From the NCBI RefSeq assembly GCF_014635085.1, contig NZ_BMCH01000009.1:1-64000 (forward strand): 64,000 nucleotides of DNA, given 5' to 3'. The notes under the pieces were generated by a model that worked only from the letters and a program-made list of their open reading frames with translations, did not search any database and was not told the origin of the DNA. The DNA comes from Asaia siamensis (GTDB lineage Bacteria > Pseudomonadota > Alphaproteobacteria > Acetobacterales > Acetobacteraceae). Below are positions 56,303-64,000 of the stretch, one piece after another. Each line of letters starts with the position of its first letter. Positions within the stretch are counted from its first letter, which is position 1. Both the position numbers and the translations under genes were made by a program.

Positions 56303-56426
56303 AGTCTCTCCTGACGCTTTGCGGGAGGGGCGTCAGAATGTCACCTGTGCATGATCTCTCCTGGCGCCCCAGTCAGGGGTTTAACCGCTGACTCCTCAGG
56401 CGTTTCCCATGAAAGAGCCGTAAGAA

Positions 56427-56442
56427 AAGGTTTTTCAACCTT
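56427..56442 (-). terminator. Weak AT-rich terminator candidate
   Basis: A 6-bp stem (AAGGTT/AACCTT) with a 4-nt loop spans the stop codon of the adjacent minus-strand transporter and is followed on that strand by a short T-rich tract. The stem is weak, so the call is tentative. Confidence 0.3.
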
Positions 56443-57394
56443 CTTCGCCGGAGGTATGGCGCGCGGCAAAGCGTCTTGCGAGCAGCGTGCAGATGAAAAG
56501 CTGGATCTGGTGATACATCATGAGCGGAAGCACGACCGTGCCGACTGCGGCTGCGGGGAACAGGATATTGGCCATGGGCACGCCGGTTGCGAGGGATTTT
56601 TTCGACCCGCAGAACATGAGCGAAATGCTGCTGGCTTCACTGAATCCGGCAAAACGGCCGATCCCGCGAGAAAGGAACAGAACCAGTGCCAGAAGCACCG
56701 TATCGAACACTGCCGTAATGAGCAGATCAGGCACCGAGACGCGATGCCAGATGCCTTCCACCACGGCATGGCTGAAGGCCGTATAGACCACGAGAATGAT
56801 CGATCCGCGATCGCTGAGTGAAAGTAGTTTCTTGTTGCGTCGTGCCCAGTCGCCCAGACGTGTGTGCAGAAGCTGGCCCAGCCCGAAAGGCAGAAGCAGC
56901 TGGGTGGCGATGTCGATGATGGCGTGGCCGGACCATACATTGCCGCGCTGAACGATCAGCGCGACCAGAATGGGCGTTGCGACGATACCCGCCAGATTGG
57001 AGAGTGTTGCCGCACAGATAGAGGCGGGCACATTGCCGCGTGCGATCGAGGTAAGGGCGATGGAGCTTTGCACCGTCGAGGGCAGGCAGCACAGAAACAG
57101 CACGCCATGCCACATGTCGGGTTTGAGCAGGCCAGGCATGAGCGCGTGCAGAACGATACCGAGCACGGGAAACATCAGAAACGTGCAGCCGAGCACGCTG
57201 CCTTGCAGACGCCAGTCGCGCACACTTTCCAGCACGGCTCCGGGTTCAAGCCGTGCGCCTTGCAGAAAGAACATGATGGCGATGCAAAGCGTCGTCAGAT
57301 GGGTCAGCAGCGTTGCGCCCAGCCCGTGACAGGGTAGGAACGTCGCGAGCACGATGGCGGCAATCAGGCTGAGCAGGAAAGGGTCGAGTTTGCG
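56435..57394 (-). CDS. Bile acid:sodium symporter-like transporter (SBF-like/YfeH)
   Basis: A 319-aa protein with about ten TM segments and the SBF-like hallmarks TTLCIAIMFFLQGARL, LLFCCLPSTVQSS-like LPSTVQSSIALTSIARGN and FCGSKKSLATGVPMA. The fold is shared with ASBT; the substrate of the bacterial YfeH branch is unknown. The ATG at 57394 starts the first TM correctly; the longer frame (57442) adds a spurious polar stretch. Transcribed alone. Confidence 0.88.
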   Translation of the reverse strand, partial: RKLDPFLLSLIAAIVLATFLPCHGLGATLLTHLTTLCIAIMFFLQGARLEPGAVLESVRDWRLQGSVLGCTFLMFPVLGIVLHALMPGLLKPDMWHGVLFLCCLPSTVQSSIALTSIARGNVPASICAATLSNLAGIVATPILVALIVQRGNVWSGHAIIDIATQLLLPFGLGQLLHTRLGDWARRNKKLLSLSDRGSIILVVYTAFSHAVVEGIWHRVSVPDLLITAVFDTVLLALVLFLSRGIGRFAGFSEASSISLMFCGSKKSLATGVPMANILFPAAAVGTVVLPLMMYHQIQLFICTLLARRFAARHTSGEEG

Positions 57395-57642
57395 CATGGG
57401 GAGCGATTTCCACCGCAAAGCCATGGTTTGGCAAGAGGCCATGACGGGTTATTGCGCGGAGTGAGCGCGATCGGGAGACGCAACTCCGTGATCAGCGCGG
57501 AAGAACGGCGCGCAGGCTGTGGCTGGCAGCAGCAACGCGCCGTTTGTCTGGAGTCTGCTGGGAGCAGTCGTGTCTTCGTGGCAGCGTGGTCAGGCAGGAT
57601 GACCGGACCGGGCGGAGGAAGCCGCCCGGTCTGGAAGACGTG

Positions 57643-60339
57643 TCAGGCCGTGATGCGATAGCAGGCCACTTCATCCTTGTCGGCAAGATAGGGGCCAGCA
57701 GCCAGAACCTGCACCGAGAGAATGCTGCCGCCGACCGGAAGGTCGATGTCCAGTGTGATCTCGGCGTTGCCTGTCGTCCATCTGGATTGATCGTTTTCCA
57801 GAGCAGTCCAGCCCTTGAGCGCTGCGATTTCGTGATGATCGGTCAGGCGCAGGGTACCCTGTGCAGTGAACACGCTTATCTCACCAACCAGAACACCGAG
57901 TTCGCGTCGATCATCGATAAAAGCGCCGATTGTATCGACAGGGCGACTTGTGCGGGAAACAAGGCTGAACTTTCTCTGGTTAGACGGCACCATGAAGATG
58001 GTGTGGCCGTTACTATGCCGCACCGGTCGAACGATCTTGCCCCCTTCCGTAACAAGATGAAGGTTGGCATCAGCGGTCAGGGCTGGCTGATTGATTTTCG
58101 TTGCCACACCCATCTGGGCTGCTCGCGCTTCGATCTTGCGATAGAGGGGCTCGATGACAGAGCGCTCGACTGTGAGCGGGGCTGCTGCGTGAGTCTCCCA
58201 GGTGATTCCTTTTTTCGGAAGGCGCACCACCGTATCGTTTCGGTCCATACGCAGGCTGTTGCCTGTGTCGAGATAGCTTTCTGTCAGCACGCCATCTGCC
58301 CAGATGACCGAATGTGAAGCGGTTTCGACGTGATAGTAGCGAAACTGGGCCTCGCTCATATCGTAAAAAACACTGCTGCCATTGACGAGCATGCGCACCG
58401 GAACGAAAGCGCCATCGAGATAGAGACAGTGCTCAGCCGTAACGAGCATATCCTTGTGCGGGACGTTATCACCCAGAGCATCCTTGAGCACGCGCACCGG
58501 GAAGCCGGAGAGATCAGCAGGCAGAACGGTGCTGGCGTGAATTTCGCCACTGCCAATCCAGGTAACGGGGCGAGCAATTGTCGCGCCGGTCTTGGGATCG
58601 AAGGTCAGGATTTCGTCGCCAATCGACAGATCTTCTACAGCGGTCTCGCCGGACGGCGTGCGGATCATGGCCCCTGCGAGGAAGCAGGCCTGCGACCCGC
58701 CATAGATATTAGCGACGCCACCAGAGCCGACATTGAGTGGCTGAACCAATGTACCGCCGCTCGAAACTGTGAGGGTCGTATTCGAGATGGACGGGCCGGT
58801 AATGGATCCGCCCGACATCACCGTGACGGTGTCGTTGCCGCCATAGGTCGTATAGAAGGTATCATTGACCGAGCTGCCGCCGGCAGAGATGATGACGTCG
58901 GCAGAGTTGCCGTAATTTCCTGACATGTAGCCACCAGACTGAACGATGACGTAGCCATTATTGAGGGTCGAGTTGAGCAGTTTACCGCCATTCTGGACCG
59001 TGATGGTCGGGCTGCTCAACTGCGCCTGCAGCATACCGTCGACTGTTGCGCCAGACGTGATGACAAGGTTGGCACCGGTCAGGAAGACGGGGCCGGTGAT
59101 GCTAACGGAGCCACTCTGATAATAGGTGGTGCCATTGACATTGACGGCGGACCAGGTGCCTCCGCTGAGATTGCCGTTTGTATAGGCATTATTGCTTGTG
59201 ACCAGGCTGGGGTTCTGCGTCACATTGCTGGTATTGGAAGAAATGATAACGCCAGCCGATGTGACTCGCCCACCCGATCCGACGACGATGCCATCCAGAG
59301 TCGCGCCATTTACGGCGGAAAGTCTGATATTTGTGTTGACGACGGCACTTGTAACTGTCGCGCCGCTTTGAACCGTGACAGTGCTAGTACCTGTTCCCGC
59401 TACGTAGAAATCATCATTCTGCGATTTCGCACCCGTCGCATAGGTGATGGTGTTGCTATTGAATTCGTTGTTTGCAGTCGAACCGCCAGCACTGACCGTG
59501 ATGACACCATTATTGACAGTCGAATGAATGAGTGAGCCACCGCTCATGACGGTGATACGCGGTGTGCCGGTAGCGGCGGCGCCCAGGACACCGGAAGCAA
59601 CGGCGCCGGATGTCACGATAAGCGTGGTATTGGCATTGAGAACGACAGGCCCCGAAACGGTCACTCCTCCGCTCTGATAAACCGTGGTGCCGTTAACATT
59701 GACGGCGGACCAAGTCGAGCCATTGAGCAGAGCCTGCTTATAGCGTTGGGCATCCGTCGCAAGGTTTTGGGTAACTGTTGAGCCGGTACCCACCGAGGCG
59801 CCATTTGCAATGCTGACGGTGCCGCCGTCGTGGCTGGTGAACGTGCCCACGCTTGCGCCACTTGCGGCGGACATGGTGGTGTTGGCCAGATCCGTGCCAG
59901 TAATATAGCCGCCATTCATGACCGTGACCGTATCGGCCGTTCCGGCAACAGCCTTGAACTGATCATTGACTGAGCTGCCACCGGCACTGACAGTTGTTTT
60001 TTGCGAGTCACCAATATTGCCTGAGGTCAGTCCGCCACTCAGGATATTGGTCGTGCCGTCAGTCAGCGTCGAATTACGCAGAACGCCACCGTTCTGCACA
60101 TTGATGATGCCGCCCTTGGTCTGGACCAGACCATCCACAACGGCACCGGAGGTGACGTTAAGCGTTGCGGCGCCGAGGGTGACCGGGGCCGAAACGGTGA
60201 CAGTACCACTCACGAATACCGTTTCGGTTCCCACTTTGACAGCCGACCATGTGCCAGCAGAAAGAGTTGTACCGACCGCGCGTGGCGTCACCGTAGCGTT
60301 GGCAGCGTTAGTTGTAACGCTCGAGGTAACGTCGGCCAT
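57643..60339 (-). CDS. Hint-domain protein with long repetitive beta-strand region
   Basis: An 898-aa protein. Residues 1-550 are Gly/Ser/Thr/Val-rich passenger-like repeats; a module starting (G/S)TWSAVxV, then a VxxSG stretch and VTSGA, recurs near residues 29, 208 and 393, separated by segments such as TVTVMSGGSITG, as in AIDA-type autotransporters. A Hint (hedgehog/intein) domain follows: Cys552 in QACFLAGAMI, the AVEDLSIGDEILTFD block and a T-x-x-H motif ending at His637 (VTAEHCLYL). There is no signal peptide and no beta-barrel. A good ribosome-binding site (GGAG) precedes the ATG. Such proteins are frequent in acetic acid bacteria; self-cleavage or attachment is possible but unproven. 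Confidence 0.85.
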   Translation of the reverse strand: MADVTSSVTTNAANATVTPRAVGTTLSAGTWSAVKVGTETVFVSGTVTVSAPVTLGAATLNVTSGAVVDGLVQTKGGIINVQNGGVLRNSTLTDGTTNILSGGLTSGNIGDSQKTTVSAGGSSVNDQFKAVAGTADTVTVMNGGYITGTDLANTTMSAASGASVGTFTSHDGGTVSIANGASVGTGSTVTQNLATDAQRYKQALLNGSTWSAVNVNGTTVYQSGGVTVSGPVVLNANTTLIVTSGAVASGVLGAAATGTPRITVMSGGSLIHSTVNNGVITVSAGGSTANNEFNSNTITYATGAKSQNDDFYVAGTGTSTVTVQSGATVTSAVVNTNIRLSAVNGATLDGIVVGSGGRVTSAGVIISSNTSNVTQNPSLVTSNNAYTNGNLSGGTWSAVNVNGTTYYQSGSVSITGPVFLTGANLVITSGATVDGMLQAQLSSPTITVQNGGKLLNSTLNNGYVIVQSGGYMSGNYGNSADVIISAGGSSVNDTFYTTYGGNDTVTVMSGGSITGPSISNTTLTVSSGGTLVQPLNVGSGGVANIYGGSQACFLAGAMIRTPSGETAVEDLSIGDEILTFDPKTGATIARPVTWIGSGEIHASTVLPADLSGFPVRVLKDALGDNVPHKDMLVTAEHCLYLDGAFVPVRMLVNGSSVFYDMSEAQFRYYHVETASHSVIWADGVLTESYLDTGNSLRMDRNDTVVRLPKKGITWETHAAAPLTVERSVIEPLYRKIEARAAQMGVATKINQPALTADANLHLVTEGGKIVRPVRHSNGHTIFMVPSNQRKFSLVSRTSRPVDTIGAFIDDRRELGVLVGEISVFTAQGTLRLTDHHEIAALKGWTALENDQSRWTTGNAEITLDIDLPVGGSILSVQVLAAGPYLADKDEVACYRITA

Positions 60340-60839
60340 CTCTTAATTCTCCGTCATCAGACCGCAATACTGCGTTCCGGTAGAGTTGTTGCTCTCTACG
60401 CGCTTATTATTGTTTTGATACTTGCGACGACGTAAAAATGTCGGACAAGTCAGGTTCCCCCTAGTGAGGTTGCGATTATATAAACAATCGGCACCGACGA
60501 TTCCAATGACAAAACCTTTTTTTAATGTGTCGTAGTGAGATTGCGATTTCAGCATTCTCATTTTTTATGTAAAATATGCAAAAAAAATGGAATATATAGA
60601 AATCTATAATTGAATTGATATAGAAATATCTAAGTAAATAAAATATAGTTCACCAGTTGGATGTTAATTTTTTGTAAATTTATACACAAGCAAATGTCGC
60701 ATGGGGGAAAATATTAAAAAATAGCTCTGTAAGTATATATTTTATGAAATGTACTAGAAATGTCATTAATGTATTTTCCGATACATGTATATATCTGTAT
60801 TGTGTCTAAAAAACTAAGAGAGGGATGAGGTATTTTTTT

Positions 60840-60887
60840 GCCGATCATATCTCCACCATTAAGGAGGAGGGGGTGGAAACGATCGGC
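60840..60887 (+). promoter_or_regulatory. Nested hairpin enclosing a Shine-Dalgarno sequence
   Basis: Outer arms GCCGATC (60840-60846) and GATCGGC (60881-60887) enclose inner arms CCACC (60853-60857) and GGTGG (60872-60876). The loop holds AAGGAGG (60861-60867), and the inner stem contains the GTG start of a 40-codon ORF. If transcribed, the start region would be partly masked. A T-run precedes and does not follow the hairpin, so it is not a terminator. Confidence 0.5.
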
Positions 60888-60995
60888 ATCTGTCTGTGTA
60901 AAGCTCTAACGGGTTGCAAGGCACGAACACGTTGTCGTGTTAAACGTCGGAGCCTCCTGACAAGCGGGGCAAGATCGCCTACAAAACGAAAATAG
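60873..60995 (+). CDS. Possible 40-aa basic leader peptide
   Basis: A GTG start with a near-perfect Shine-Dalgarno (AAGGAGG, 5-nt spacing) opens 40 codons ending at TAG inside the palindrome before the DeoR gene. The peptide is Cys-containing at first (ICLCKALTGC) and very rich in Lys/Arg in the second half. It has no recognised relative. It could be a regulatory leader or part of a repeated extragenic element. Confidence 0.3.
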   Translation: METIGICLCKALTGCKARTRCRVKRRSLLTSGARSPTKRK

Positions 60996-61006
60996 AATTT
61001 TCGTTT
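60984..61006. promoter_or_regulatory. Perfect inverted repeat, candidate DeoR operator
   Basis: Ten-bp perfect arms (AAACGAAAAT and ATTTTCGTTT) around a 3-nt centre lie 17 nt before the DeoR-family gene, followed by another TTTCG/CGAAA element. TTTCG-rich half-sites are usual for DeoR-family repressors, so autoregulation is likely. Confidence 0.65.
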
Positions 61007-61022
61007 CGAAAGATCGTTTCTG

Positions 61023-61793
61023 ATGTCCATGGGCGTTAATAGCGCGACTCTCAAACGCCGCCTTGGCATCATCGATGCTGTCAGGCGGGCCGGGTTCCTG
61101 CGCACAGAGGCGCTGGCGGATCAGTTTGATGTCTCCATGGTGACGATCAGATCAGATCTGGCCTATCTCCAAAGCCAGAATCTTGTGATCAGAACTAATG
61201 GCGGTGCGCGACCGGCCCATGATTACGCGGTCAATGCGCCGCTTGATGAAGCGCCGACTTTGTTCGAAGCCCGGGCGCTGGCAAGGGCGGTAGCTTTCCG
61301 GTTGCAGCCCGGACAATGCGTCTTTCTTGATAATTCACAGGCAGCGTCTTTCGTGCCGGTTCATGCGACCGCTGAAAATCTGCGTTTTGTGGTCAATAGT
61401 TTCGAGACTTATCATTTGGCGAGCCGATGCAGCGATGCGGCAGTCTCATTGCTTGGCGGCGAATATGACCGGCTTGGCTATCCGCTGATCAGCCCTGCGG
61501 CCAATCATGCTCTCTCTTTCTATGATCTCGATCTTGCAGTGATCTCGGTCTCACAGATCGGCAAGACCGGGTTTTCGTGTCTCGACCAGACAGGGAATTG
61601 CCTCGACGCCGCTATCTATCAGGCAAAGCAGGTTTTTCTGCTCACCGACCGGCTCGATCGTGTCGATGAGGAGGCGCAGCTGTTCGAATGGCGTGACACG
61701 ATGTCGGTTCTGCATGGCGGCAGCCCGCCCGACGGCGCCGTGCTGTGTCAGGACTGGAGCGTTTTCGCTGACAAGCAGTCATCGCCCGACTGA
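61023..61793 (+). CDS. DeoR-family transcriptional repressor
   Basis: A 256-aa regulator with an N-terminal winged helix (about 8-65; TEALADQFDVSMVTIRSDLAYLQ, followed by IRTNGGA) and a DeoR effector domain that binds phosphorylated sugars. No Shine-Dalgarno is seen before the ATG at 61023; an ATG two codons later is possible. It heads a sugar operon with a PfkB kinase and a tagatose-bisphosphate aldolase subunit, and probably represses it until a sugar phosphate accumulates. Confidence 0.93.
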   Translation: MSMGVNSATLKRRLGIIDAVRRAGFLRTEALADQFDVSMVTIRSDLAYLQSQNLVIRTNGGARPAHDYAVNAPLDEAPTLFEARALARAVAFRLQPGQCVFLDNSQAASFVPVHATAENLRFVVNSFETYHLASRCSDAAVSLLGGEYDRLGYPLISPAANHALSFYDLDLAVISVSQIGKTGFSCLDQTGNCLDAAIYQAKQVFLLTDRLDRVDEEAQLFEWRDTMSVLHGGSPPDGAVLCQDWSVFADKQSSPD

Positions 61794-61847
61794 GGGGCTT
61801 TTGCGCTCTTTGTTTCTCTTTTTCTCTTCCCGGATGGATATCTGACC

Positions 61848-62843
61848 ATGGCATCCAGTTTTCTGATGGATCTCGATCCCGAAGCGCCACGCTGTATCGT
61901 CACGATTGGCGAGATTGTGGTCGAGATCATGGCCGAGACGCAGGGCGTCGGCTTTCTTGAGCCCATGACCCTGAAAGGCCCTTATCCCTCAGGCGCTCCT
62001 GCGATCTTCATCGATCAGGTGGCAAAGCTTGGTGGAGATTGTGGTGTGATCTCCGCGGTTGGACATGACGATTTCGGGACACTGAATGTCGAGCGCCTCA
62101 GACGCGACGGTGTCGATGTCTCGGCCATTCTGCGTGCGGAGTCCTATTCTACCGGCAGTGCGTTCGTGCGTTACCGCCCGGATGGCAGTCGGGATTTTGT
62201 CTATAATATACGTCAATCGGCCTGTTCGCAGGTTGGCCTGCATGAAGCGGCCCGGGGGCTACTGAAGCGTGCCACGCATTTTCATGTCATGGGGTCGTCT
62301 CTTTTTTCCTTCCCGATTATCGATGCGGTGACGACGGCCGTGCATCAGGTGAAGGCGCAGGGCGGTACGATTTCATTCGATCCGAATATCCGCAAGGAAA
62401 TGCTCGATATCCCGGATATGCGGGCCGCCCTCGAATTGATGCTGCAGGAATGCGATATCTTCCTGCCCAGCGGGCCCGAATTGCTGCTGTTCTGCACCGG
62501 TACGACTCAGGAAGAAGCCATCAGGGAAATTCTCGATATGGGTGTTTCCGAAATCGTGCTGAAGCAGGGCGCTGAAGGAGCAACGTGTTTCTGCGCCGAC
62601 AAGACGCTGCGCAATGCGGCATTTACTGCTCAGGAAGTCGATCCGACAGGGGCTGGCGACTGCTTTGGCGCCACCTATGTCACGTGTCGCCTGTCTGGCA
62701 AGACCCGTGAGGATTCCCTGCGCTATGCCTGCGCTTCCGGTGCTCGTGCCGTATCGGTCTTCGGGCCGATGGAAGGGACATCGAGCTTCGCAGAGCTTGA
62801 CCAGCTAATCGCAGCGCAAAAGCCGGCAGGAGCCGCATCATGA
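61848..62843 (+). CDS. PfkB-family sugar kinase (tagatose/fructose kinase-like)
   Basis: A 331-aa ribokinase-fold kinase with the substrate-side SGAPAIFIDQVAKLGGDCGVI stretch and the C-terminal ATP/anion-hole motif DPTGAGDCFGA, whose Asp is the catalytic base. Located between a DeoR repressor and a GatZ/KbaZ-type aldolase subunit, it probably phosphorylates a ketohexose such as tagatose. Its stop overlaps the next start (ATGA). Confidence 0.9.
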   Translation: MASSFLMDLDPEAPRCIVTIGEIVVEIMAETQGVGFLEPMTLKGPYPSGAPAIFIDQVAKLGGDCGVISAVGHDDFGTLNVERLRRDGVDVSAILRAESYSTGSAFVRYRPDGSRDFVYNIRQSACSQVGLHEAARGLLKRATHFHVMGSSLFSFPIIDAVTTAVHQVKAQGGTISFDPNIRKEMLDIPDMRAALELMLQECDIFLPSGPELLLFCTGTTQEEAIREILDMGVSEIVLKQGAEGATCFCADKTLRNAAFTAQEVDPTGAGDCFGATYVTCRLSGKTREDSLRYACASGARAVSVFGPMEGTSSFAELDQLIAAQKPAGAAS

Positions 62844-64000
62844 TCGCGTCACCTCTGTCCATGCTGCGTGCTCAATACGACAAGGGTCAGGGCCAGGCTC
62901 TCATTTCCGTCTGCTCGGCCCATCCGGTTGTCATTGAGGCGGCGCTTTTGCATGCAGCGTCGCGCAACCAACCTGCGTTGATTGAGGCAACCTGCAATCA
63001 GGTCAATCAGGAGGGCGGCTATACGGGCATGACCCCTGAAGGTTTCAGGGATTATGTTTTTGGCATTGCCGATCGCGTCGGTTTTGCACGAGAGCAGATC
63101 ATTCTGGGGGGCGATCATCTCGGCCCCAATCCGTGGAAGTCCCTGCCGCCTGAAGAGGCGCTGCAAAAAGCATCCGACATGATTGCGGCCTATGCCGGGG
63201 CGGGTTTTACCAAACTGCATCTCGATGCCAGCATGGGGTGCAAAGGTGAAGCCGCGCATCTGCCCGATGCCGTCGTGGCCGAGCGTGCGGTGATGCTTGC
63301 CAGAAGGGCAGAAACCGTGGCGCCCGGTCAGGCTGTCTATGTGATCGGTACTGAAATTCCGACACCGGGCGGGGCGACAGAGGCGCTCGACCATGTGGTG
63401 CCGACCACGCCGGAAGCGGTGCGCGCAACCTATGCGGTGCATGAAGCGGCTTTTCGCGCGGCTCTGCCCGAAGCCTGGTCTCGTGTGATCGGCATTGTTG
63501 TGCAGCCGGGTGTGGAATTCGGTCATGACGATGTGGCGGTCTATCAGCCTGAGGCCGCCCGGGCGCTGGTAGCGAGTATGGCCGATCTGCCGGGGCTCGT
63601 TTTCGAGGCCCATTCCACCGATTATCAGCCGGGGGCTTCGCTGGCGCAACTCAAGCGCGATGGGTTCTGCATTCTCAAGGTAGGCCCCGAGCTGAGCTTC
63701 GCCCTGCGTGAAGCGCTGTATGGACTTGACGCGATCAACCGGTTTCGCCAGCCACAGGCGACCTCGCTTGTTGAGACCATGGAGCGGGTGATGCTGGCAG
63801 CGCCGGCGAACTGGCAGAGCCATTACCATGGCGATGCAGAGGAACAGCGTATTCTGCGCCATTTCAGCTATAGTGATCGCATTCGCTATTACTGGCCGGT
63901 GCCTGAAGCTGAAAAAGCAGTACAGGATCTGATGCGCTCATTGGGGCAGGATTCACTGCCCGAGACGATGGTCAGCCAGTATCTGCCCCGGTTTTTCGAG
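62840..64000 (+). CDS. D-tagatose-1,6-bisphosphate aldolase subunit GatZ/KbaZ-like (partial)
   Basis: The frame stays open to the window end (387 codons, 3' end missing). Family blocks: SVCSAHPVVIEAAL, ATCNQVNQEGGYTGM, LGGDHLGPNPW, HLDASMGC and GTEIPTPGGA, all characteristic of the GatZ/KbaZ family. GatZ supports the class-II aldolase GatY in enterics, but in some bacteria it occurs without GatY beside a tagatose kinase. Translation is coupled to the kinase by a 4-base overlap. Only the last few dozen residues are expected to be missing. Confidence 0.93.
   Translation, partial: MIASPLSMLRAQYDKGQGQALISVCSAHPVVIEAALLHAASRNQPALIEATCNQVNQEGGYTGMTPEGFRDYVFGIADRVGFAREQIILGGDHLGPNPWKSLPPEEALQKASDMIAAYAGAGFTKLHLDASMGCKGEAAHLPDAVVAERAVMLARRAETVAPGQAVYVIGTEIPTPGGATEALDHVVPTTPEAVRATYAVHEAAFRAALPEAWSRVIGIVVQPGVEFGHDDVAVYQPEAARALVASMADLPGLVFEAHSTDYQPGASLAQLKRDGFCILKVGPELSFALREALYGLDAINRFRQPQATSLVETMERVMLAAPANWQSHYHGDAEEQRILRHFSYSDRIRYYWPVPEAEKAVQDLMRSLGQDSLPETMVSQYLPRFFE

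Larger units (their letters stand above)
60340..61022. other. Long AT-rich intergenic region with structured leader
   Basis: About 680 bp between the divergent Hint gene and DeoR gene. From about 60540 to 60840 it is extremely AT-rich and non-coding, which fits a promoter region silenced or bent by nucleoid proteins. Its 3' third holds the hairpin at 60840-60887, a small ORF and the palindrome before the DeoR start, listed separately. Confidence 0.7.

Noticed and set aside
60343-60561. 72-codon minus-strand ORF upstream of the Hint gene
   Set aside because: It occupies the leader and promoter region of the Hint gene, has no ribosome-binding site and an irregular composition.

Overview
The window reads as chromosomal DNA of an acetic acid bacterium (Alphaproteobacteria, Acetobacteraceae; an Asaia- or Gluconobacter-like organism is my best guess). 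The reasons are the high GC content, the initiator tRNA lacking the usual three G:C anticodon-stem pairs (as in other Alphaproteobacteria), the infA-maf-RNase E/G-yacG-tRNA-Phe cluster typical of this class, and a large Hint-domain repeat protein of a kind common in acetic acid bacteria. Genus and species cannot be fixed from the sequence alone. No rRNA, CRISPR array, prophage, integrase or intact insertion sequence was found.

Layout. 1-3 kb: initiator tRNA with terminator, then a minus-strand pair hldE plus an AGE-family sugar isomerase. 3-7 kb: an HtrA-like periplasmic protease, a two-component system and a small exported protein. 7-12.5 kb: a very large FAD/Fe-S dehydrogenase (YdiJ-like) and a TonB siderophore receptor with a Fur-like palindrome at its promoter. 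12.7-16.9 kb: a four-gene envelope module of largely unknown function. 16.9-23.2 kb: a sugar porter, helicase HrpB and DsbD. 23.3-26.7 kb: small membrane and lipoprotein genes, an AraC regulator, an SDR enzyme and a DUF805 protein.

26.8-31.2 kb is a housekeeping block on the minus strand: hisG-hisD with a clear terminator, then infA-maf-RNase E/G-yacG-tRNA-Phe with chained 4-base overlaps. 31.4-37.1 kb: aldo/keto reductase, small exported protein, dnaB, MgtC-like protein and aspA. 37.1-46.5 kb: a Rieske oxygenase divergent from a LysR regulator, an L,D-transpeptidase, an S9 peptidase, an RND efflux permease without its adaptor, and an SDR. 46.5-52.9 kb: a YhaN/YhaO (SbcCD-like) pair divergent from a Na+/H+ antiporter.

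52.9-57.4 kb: a sugar-isomerase-like TIM barrel, then an AT-richer patch (about 53.9-55.1 kb) holding an ORF coupled to a probable contact-dependent-inhibition immunity gene, then an MscS channel and a bile-acid-symporter-like transporter. 57.6-60.3 kb: the Hint-domain repeat protein. 60.3-61.0 kb is strongly AT-rich and carries a hairpin that encloses a Shine-Dalgarno sequence and a perfect 10-bp inverted repeat. It leads into a sugar operon: DeoR regulator, PfkB kinase and a GatZ/KbaZ-type tagatose-bisphosphate aldolase subunit that runs off the right edge.

The best candidates for a second look are the 12.7-16.9 kb envelope module, the toxin/immunity-like pair at 54.1-54.8 kb, the Hint protein, and the structured leader in front of the DeoR gene.
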